The notes under the pieces: model-generated
Database searches by the model: none
What the model saw: only the letters and a program-made list of their open reading frames with translations
Told to the model about the DNA's origin: nothing
In this document: positions 59,708-64,000 of the stretch, one piece after another
Layout of the letters: every line of letters starts with the position of its first letter
Position numbering within the stretch: the stretch's first letter is position 1
From: Hirschia sp964351655
GTDB taxonomy: Bacteria; Pseudomonadota; Alphaproteobacteria; Caulobacterales; Hyphomonadaceae
Direction of reading: 5' to 3'
DNA length: 64,000 nt
NCBI GenBank assembly: GCA_964351655.1
Contig: CAYGPD010000002.1
Coordinates: 1-64,000, forward strand
Made by a program: the position numbers and the translations under genes

Positions 59708-60502
59708 TTACAAGGTTGTACGAAGTTCTCGTACATTGTTAGCTATATTACCAGATTTCATGAGGCTTTCGCCGATTAGAAAACCTCGTGAACCGACCTT
59801 CCGAAGATAAGATATATCTTGAGGGGATTTTATGCCGCTCTCGGATATCAGAAGTTTGTTCGATGGTATGTAGCTGGATAGACGAACGGTTGTATCCAAA
59901 TCAGTAACCATTCTTTTTAAATCGCGGTTATTTACGCCTACTAAGGGAGAGGGAAGCTCAAGCGCTTGTTCAAGTTCTTTCTCGTTATGCGCCTCAAGTA
60001 AGACTGACATGCCTAATTGGTCTGCAAAGGCGTGCATTTCAGACGCCAGACTTTTATCTAAAACAGCCATAATCAGAAGTATAGCATCTGCACCGTTCGC
60101 GCGTGCTTCAAGAATTTGAATAACATCAATCATGAAATCTTTGCGGAGAATTGGTAATTTGACGGCCTTTCGAACAGTAACCATATCCTCAAGTGAACCT
60201 CCAAAACTTGGGCCGTCAGTCAGAACAGATATACATGCTGCGCCGCCTTCTTCGTAGGCTAGAGCAGCTTCTGTAGGGTCAACTAATGAGTTGATGTTTC
60301 CGGCGGAGGGGCTTTTACGCTTAATTTCACAAATAAGCGCATTCTGATCTTGAGCAGCGATACTTTGAAGGCTTCTGGCGAAACCACGCGGGGGTGTCTG
60401 ATTGAGAGCATCAGATTGTAGTGATTCAAAGCTTCTGGTTGCTTTCAAAGAGGCGACTTCATCTCTTTTGTACTCAATGATTTTATCTAGAGCTGTGGTC
60501 AT
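59708..60502 (-). CDS. trpC: Indole-3-glycerol phosphate synthase
   Basis: A 264-aa TIM-barrel enzyme closing the indole ring in tryptophan synthesis. It has IIEYKRDEVASLKA, the catalytic Lys region CEIKRKSPSAGNI, PILRKDFMIDVIQI, EAHNEKELEQAL, VGVNNRDLKRM and ISESGIKSPQDI. Monofunctional, not fused to trpF. The start ATG directly abuts the trpD stop codon (no gap), indicating translational coupling. lexA follows downstream with its own promoter; the moaC-moeA genes often found between trpC and lexA in alphaproteobacteria are absent. Confidence 0.97.
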   Translation of the reverse strand: MTTALDKIIEYKRDEVASLKATRSFESLQSDALNQTPPRGFARSLQSIAAQDQNALICEIKRKSPSAGNINSLVDPTEAALAYEEGGAACISVLTDGPSFGGSLEDMVTVRKAVKLPILRKDFMIDVIQILEARANGADAILLIMAVLDKSLASEMHAFADQLGMSVLLEAHNEKELEQALELPSPLVGVNNRDLKRMVTDLDTTVRLSSYIPSNKLLISESGIKSPQDISYLRKVGSRGFLIGESLMKSGNIANNVRELRTTL

Positions 60503-61525
60503 TTAAGTCTCTTTATTGGAGTATTCAACGAGTGCATGAAGTGTTTGTTTGGCGAGGCCTTTATCTATCGCTGCAAAGGCAAGTTCTACACCTTCCTTGT
60601 GGGTATTCGCTTGTCCTGAAACATATAAGCCGGCTCCAGCATTTATGGCGACAATATTTCTGAAAGCGGAATTGTTGCCATTGAGCAGATCTATAATCGC
60701 GGCGGCGTTATAATCAGCATTTCCTCCTTTTAATTCATCTAAAGTTGCGCGTTTTATGTCAAACTCTTCTGGTGTAATTGTAAAAGGTTTTATGGAAGTA
60801 GGTGTGACTTCTATTGCGTGAGTTGCACTCGTTGTTGTTATTTCATCCAACCCGTCAGTGCCATGAACAATCCAAGCTTTCTGGGTGCCCAGCCTTTGTA
60901 ATGTAATGGCGAGTGGTTCCAACCATACCTTATCAAATACACCAATTATCTGAAACTTGGCATTAGCAGGATTTGTAAGGGGGCCAAGAACATTGAAAAT
61001 AGTACGAATCCCGAGTGATTGTCTCACTGGTGCAACGTGACGCATAGCTGAATGGTGGGAGCGGGCAAACATAAATCCAACTCGTGCATTCTCTAGACAA
61101 TTTGCGAATTGCTCTTTTGTTGGCTCTAGCTTTACTCCCAAAGCTTCAAGGACGTCGGCTGAACCAGTTTTAGGGGGGACGGATCGATTTCCATGTTTAG
61201 CAACGCGTCCACCCGCGGCGGCTATAACTAACGCAGACGCAGTAGATGTATTTAAAGAGATAAATGTAAGACCGCCAGTGCCGCATGTATCAATAACATC
61301 GCTTGGTGCGGAGACTTTAACTGAATGCGCACGCATGACTTCAGCTGCCGCTTGGATGTCATTAACGCTTTCACCTTTGATGCGAAGCCCCATCAAAAAT
61401 GCCGAGATAAGAATAGTATCTACTTCACCCGCCAGTATTGCATCAAAGCAGTTTCTAATGAGATCTTGTTCTGGAGTTTTTCTATCCGCTAAAAGGCCGA
61501 TAGCCCGCCTTACGCATTCGCTCAT
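60503..61525 (-). CDS. trpD: Anthranilate phosphoribosyltransferase
   Basis: A 340-aa class III phosphoribosyltransferase. The PRPP-binding loop is DTCGTGGLTFISLNTST, then AKHGNRSVPPKTGSADVLE, the anthranilate site FMFARSHHSAMRHVAPVRQ and FNVLGPLTNPA. It begins 9 bp after trpG and runs directly into trpC. Separate from trpG, so the glutamine amidotransferase is a distinct protein. Confidence 0.97.
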   Translation of the reverse strand: MSECVRRAIGLLADRKTPEQDLIRNCFDAILAGEVDTILISAFLMGLRIKGESVNDIQAAAEVMRAHSVKVSAPSDVIDTCGTGGLTFISLNTSTASALVIAAAGGRVAKHGNRSVPPKTGSADVLEALGVKLEPTKEQFANCLENARVGFMFARSHHSAMRHVAPVRQSLGIRTIFNVLGPLTNPANAKFQIIGVFDKVWLEPLAITLQRLGTQKAWIVHGTDGLDEITTTSATHAIEVTPTSIKPFTITPEEFDIKRATLDELKGGNADYNAAAIIDLLNGNNSAFRNIVAINAGAGLYVSGQANTHKEGVELAFAAIDKGLAKQTLHALVEYSNKET

Positions 61526-61534
61526 ATTGGCTTC

Positions 61535-62137
61535 CTACCGCGTTATTTCTACGAAATTTTTTAACAGGGTGTGACCGTGTTCGGAACCAATAGATTCGGG
61601 ATGAAACTGGACGCCGAATACAGGACGATTGATATGTGACAGAGCCATAATCTCTCCATCGTCTGTTTCCGCTTCCACTTTTAAAGTGTTGGGGAGACCA
61701 TGTCGTTTAACCGCTAATGAATGGTATCTTACTGCTTCAAACATTTTTGGTATGTTTTTGAACATGTCGCCTCCGACATGTGTAACAGCTGAAGTCTTCC
61801 CATGCAGAACACTCTGAGCGGATATAACTTCCCCCCCAAAAGCTTGTCCAATAGATTGATGTCCGAGGCAAACTCCAAATATTGGGAGATTTTCTGGGGA
61901 TTCTAGCAAGAAATCTAAGCATATTCCTGCTTCATTGGGTGTTTTAGGACCGGGAGAAAGGACAACTCCGTCTGGGGACTTTGAAAGCAGCTCATCTACA
62001 CTAAAGGAGTCGTTTCTAACGACTTCTGTAGTGGCCCCAAGTTCTTCTAAATAATGAACAAGGTTCCAAGTGAAGCTATCGTAATTATCTATTACTAATA
62101 TCTTCGGGCGTTTTCGTTGGGAAGAATAGGTCGTCAT
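61535..62137 (-). CDS. trpG: Anthranilate synthase component II (glutamine amidotransferase)
   Basis: A 200-aa class I amidotransferase supplying ammonia to TrpE. The nucleophile is in FGVCLGHQSIGQAFGG, the oxyanion-loop region in VVLSPGPKTPNEAG and the catalytic His-Glu in FGVQFHPESIGSEHG. Such subunits may also serve p-aminobenzoate synthase (PabA). It overlaps the end of trpE by 4 bp (62134-62137). Linkage to trpE supports the tryptophan role. Confidence 0.96.
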   Translation of the reverse strand: MTTYSSQRKRPKILVIDNYDSFTWNLVHYLEELGATTEVVRNDSFSVDELLSKSPDGVVLSPGPKTPNEAGICLDFLLESPENLPIFGVCLGHQSIGQAFGGEVISAQSVLHGKTSAVTHVGGDMFKNIPKMFEAVRYHSLAVKRHGLPNTLKVEAETDDGEIMALSHINRPVFGVQFHPESIGSEHGHTLLKNFVEITR

Positions 62138-63576
62138 TGGTTACTCCCCACATACCTGATGGCATCCTCGCCCGCGCGGCATAATGCGTTTGCTTTATGG
62201 ACAGTCTCTTGGAACTCTTTGTCTGGGTCACTATCTAGCACGACACCGCCGCCAGCTTGGACATGTAGCTTTTGGTTTTTAATAACTGCGGTTCGCAATG
62301 CGATGCACATATCCATATCACCATTGGAACCAAAGTATCCTACACCTCCGCCATACACGCCGCGCTTGTTCGTCTCAAGCTCGTTGATAATTTCCATTGC
62401 TCTTATTTTGGGAGCGCCTGATACTGTGCCGGCTGGGAAACCTGCCATTAGTGCAGAAACAGCGTCCTCGCCCTTTCTTAGGTTTCCTTCAACGTTAGAA
62501 ACTATATGCATAACGTGTGAATAGCGCTCTATGATGAAGCTCTCAGTGACGCTTACACTCCCGTATTCTGCAACTCGTCCGACATCATTTCGGCCTAAAT
62601 CAAGTAGCATCAAATGTTCAGCAATCTCTTTAGGGTCTGCAAGTAACGTTTTTTCATTCTGTAGATCTTCACTTGGAGTTTTACCTCTAGGAAGTGTGCC
62701 GGCAATTGGCCTAACGGATACTCGGTCATTGCGTAAGCGAACGAGAATTTCAGGGCTAGACCCGATGACCTGAAATCCACCAAGGTTGATATAGAACAAA
62801 AAGGGTGAGGGGTTTAACCGCCGCAGCGCTCTATAGAGTGAAAATGGAGGGAGGTTGAAATTTGCGGTAAATCGTTGGCTAGGAACAACCTGAAAAATAT
62901 CCCCTGCTTTTATATAGTCCTGGGCCTTCTTTACCATTTCGGAATATCGAGTGGGAGACGTATTTGAAGTGAATTCTAGTGGAACTCTAGCGCGGTTTGT
63001 AGGTTTGTTAGGGGGGAGGGCAGCATCGAGTAGTGCTTCTATTTCATCAAGTCTCTTGTCTGCGTGAAAGTCATCGTCACGTATGGGAGTAGCGAGAATA
63101 ATTTCTTGTTTAACAGAGTCAAAAATCAGAATTACTGTTGGACGCATGAGTATAGCTTCTGGTACTCCCAAGCTATCATCAGGAGCTGGCGGCAACTTCT
63201 CCACATATCGGATCATATCGTATCCAAGATACCCAAATGCGCCAGCGACCATCGGAGGAACGTCTTCTTCCTCTGGAATTTCAACATCGCATACGCTTAT
63301 GAACCGACGTATATCTTTCATTGGTTCACTTGATATGTGTGTAATAGTTTCAAATGTATTGGATGGAGAGGTTATGGCTTTTCCATCTTGAACTTTCCAC
63401 CATAAATCAGGTTTTGTTCCAATAAATGAGTAACGTCCGCGCTGTTCACCTCCCAGCACTGACTCAAACAAAAATGTTCCCGCATGGGTTGGATCCAACT
63501 TTAGCATGGCTGATACAGGTGTTTCTATGTCATCCAAACGTCGTCTGATCTTTAGTTTTACTTTGGCATTACTCAT
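62134..63576 (-). CDS. trpE: Anthranilate synthase component I
   Basis: A 480-aa chorismate-utilising enzyme. The C-terminal chorismate-binding domain has FQVVPSQRF, SSPEILVRL, PIAGTLPRGKTP, RNDVGRVAEYGSV, YSHVMHIVSNVEG and PAGTVSGAPKIRAMEII. The N-terminal part contains the LESVLGGEQRGRYSFIG segment, close to the LLES-type region involved in tryptophan feedback inhibition in relatives. It is the first trp gene, starting 16 bp after the ppiD-like gene; I saw no attenuator or leader peptide in that gap, so transcription probably comes from upstream. Confidence 0.97.
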   Translation of the reverse strand: MSNAKVKLKIRRRLDDIETPVSAMLKLDPTHAGTFLFESVLGGEQRGRYSFIGTKPDLWWKVQDGKAITSPSNTFETITHISSEPMKDIRRFISVCDVEIPEEEDVPPMVAGAFGYLGYDMIRYVEKLPPAPDDSLGVPEAILMRPTVILIFDSVKQEIILATPIRDDDFHADKRLDEIEALLDAALPPNKPTNRARVPLEFTSNTSPTRYSEMVKKAQDYIKAGDIFQVVPSQRFTANFNLPPFSLYRALRRLNPSPFLFYINLGGFQVIGSSPEILVRLRNDRVSVRPIAGTLPRGKTPSEDLQNEKTLLADPKEIAEHLMLLDLGRNDVGRVAEYGSVSVTESFIIERYSHVMHIVSNVEGNLRKGEDAVSALMAGFPAGTVSGAPKIRAMEIINELETNKRGVYGGGVGYFGSNGDMDMCIALRTAVIKNQKLHVQAGGGVVLDSDPDKEFQETVHKANALCRAGEDAIRYVGSNQ

Positions 63577-63592
63577 CGGATTCTCAGATAAC

Positions 63593-64000
63593 CTATTGCG
63601 TTCCGGACATCGTTTTCACAAAGTCAGCGATTGCTTCATTGTTGAACTCGACTTTAGATTCTTGAATGATTGATTCTACAAACGCCGCTTCAATATCTGT
63701 CTCTAAACTTTCAGTAATTGCTCGTTTTCCAGACACTGCCATAAGATCAAGCATTTCTGGATCGAGGTTAGTGATTTCGTCGATATAGATGACAGCGATT
63801 GATCCGTCTTGCTCAGAGGCAACGACGTAGTCTTTCTCAGATGCTCCGAGAATTTGAAAGGCCATTGCGCGTGAAACACCATCAGGAATTTCCCGACGAG
63901 ACAGATTCGTAGAAGGTGTTATATATTCTAGTTTATATTCAGCTGAAGCGTCTTTAAGGCTTCCAACATTTTTTGCTTTATCTAGAACTTTGTTTGCTAG
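63593..64000 (-). CDS. ppiD: PpiD/SurA-like peptidylprolyl isomerase, C-terminal part (partial)
   Basis: The frame is open to the right edge, giving the last 135 residues. The internal ATG at 63865 is not the start. The visible part has IPDGVSRAMAFQILGASEKDY-type text (written with one break: IPDGVSRAMAF, QILGASEKDY), a strand VVASEQDGSIAVIYIDEI and a C-terminal helical tail ending in VKTMSGTQ. The AF-x-L-x-x-G-E pattern with a following strand is typical of the PpiD C-terminal region. The position directly upstream of trpE is also usual for ppiD in alphaproteobacteria. The catalytic parvulin domain is outside or at the edge, so identity rests on the tail and context. Confidence 0.7.
   Translation of the reverse strand, partial: LANKVLDKAKNVGSLKDASAEYKLEYITPSTNLSRREIPDGVSRAMAFQILGASEKDYVVASEQDGSIAVIYIDEITNLDPEMLDLMAVSGKRAITESLETDIEAAFVESIIQESKVEFNNEAIADFVKTMSGTQ

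Overview
The window is a 64 kb stretch of an alphaproteobacterial chromosome, nearly all core housekeeping genes. Gene order (a mutAB/meaB cluster; dapA-smpB; nuoA-N followed by birA-coaX-rnj-mce-DUF1467-proS-lolCD-dnaE; rpsB-tsf-pyrH-frr-uppS-cdsA-dxr-rseP-bamA-skp-lpxD-lpxA-lpxI-lpxB; gltA-gltX; comEC; lexA-trpC-trpD-trpG-trpE-ppiD) matches the Caulobacterales/Hyphomonadaceae type. The DNA is AT-richer than Caulobacter (judged by eye), so a Hirschia-like member of the Hyphomonadaceae is my best guess. An alphaproteobacterial SOS box (GTTC-N7-GTTC) in front of lexA and a CC0125/CC1285-type lipoprotein support the placement. I saw no tRNA, rRNA, CRISPR array, insertion sequence or prophage gene.

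Region by region. 1-1965: the end of a long acidic protein built from eight W-R-x-x-Y-L repeats and closed by a helix-hairpin-helix (H3TH) domain. 2015-8186 (minus strand): methylmalonyl-CoA mutase (mutA, mutB), an unknown 109-aa protein, a lipoprotein and the mutase chaperone meaB. 8308-12048: a lytic transglycosylase divergent from dapA-smpB. 12049-12426: the only gene-free stretch over 300 bp, with a terminator, a direct repeat and a perfect hairpin. 12427-28176: the 14 genes of NADH dehydrogenase (complex I) plus two non-canonical small genes (an NTF2-like protein between nuoD and nuoE, a two-helix membrane protein between nuoE and nuoF). 28176-35647: biotin ligase, pantothenate kinase, RNase J, methylmalonyl-CoA epimerase, DUF1467, ProRS and the lipoprotein exporter LolCD. 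35728-41101: DNA polymerase III alpha, ribosomal protein S2 and EF-Ts. 41200-53861: UMP kinase, ribosome recycling, isoprenoid/phospholipid synthesis and the outer-membrane biogenesis and lipid A genes. 53909-64000: mostly minus strand, with citrate synthase, GluRS, LexA, the tryptophan genes and the C-terminus of a PpiD-like foldase; comEC is on the plus strand.

How the genes work together: MutAB, MeaB and the epimerase (23 kb away) form the methylmalonyl-CoA/succinyl-CoA branch. The nuo cluster builds complex I. The rseP-bamA-skp-lpx block builds and polices the outer membrane, with LolCD sorting lipoproteins and CdsA, Dxr and UppS supplying lipid precursors.

Most worth a second look: the W-R repeat protein, whose C-terminal domain is a close paralogue of the extra C-terminal domain on NuoE in the same window (about 45 of 76 residues identical by hand alignment); the two extra genes inside the nuo operon; the missing fabZ between lpxD and lpxA; a roughly 98-residue insertion in BamA after its FRGF motif; a His-rich insertion in NuoL; and several palindromes in promoter regions. 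None of these amounts to a proven new system; the repeat/H3TH protein is the best candidate for undescribed biology.
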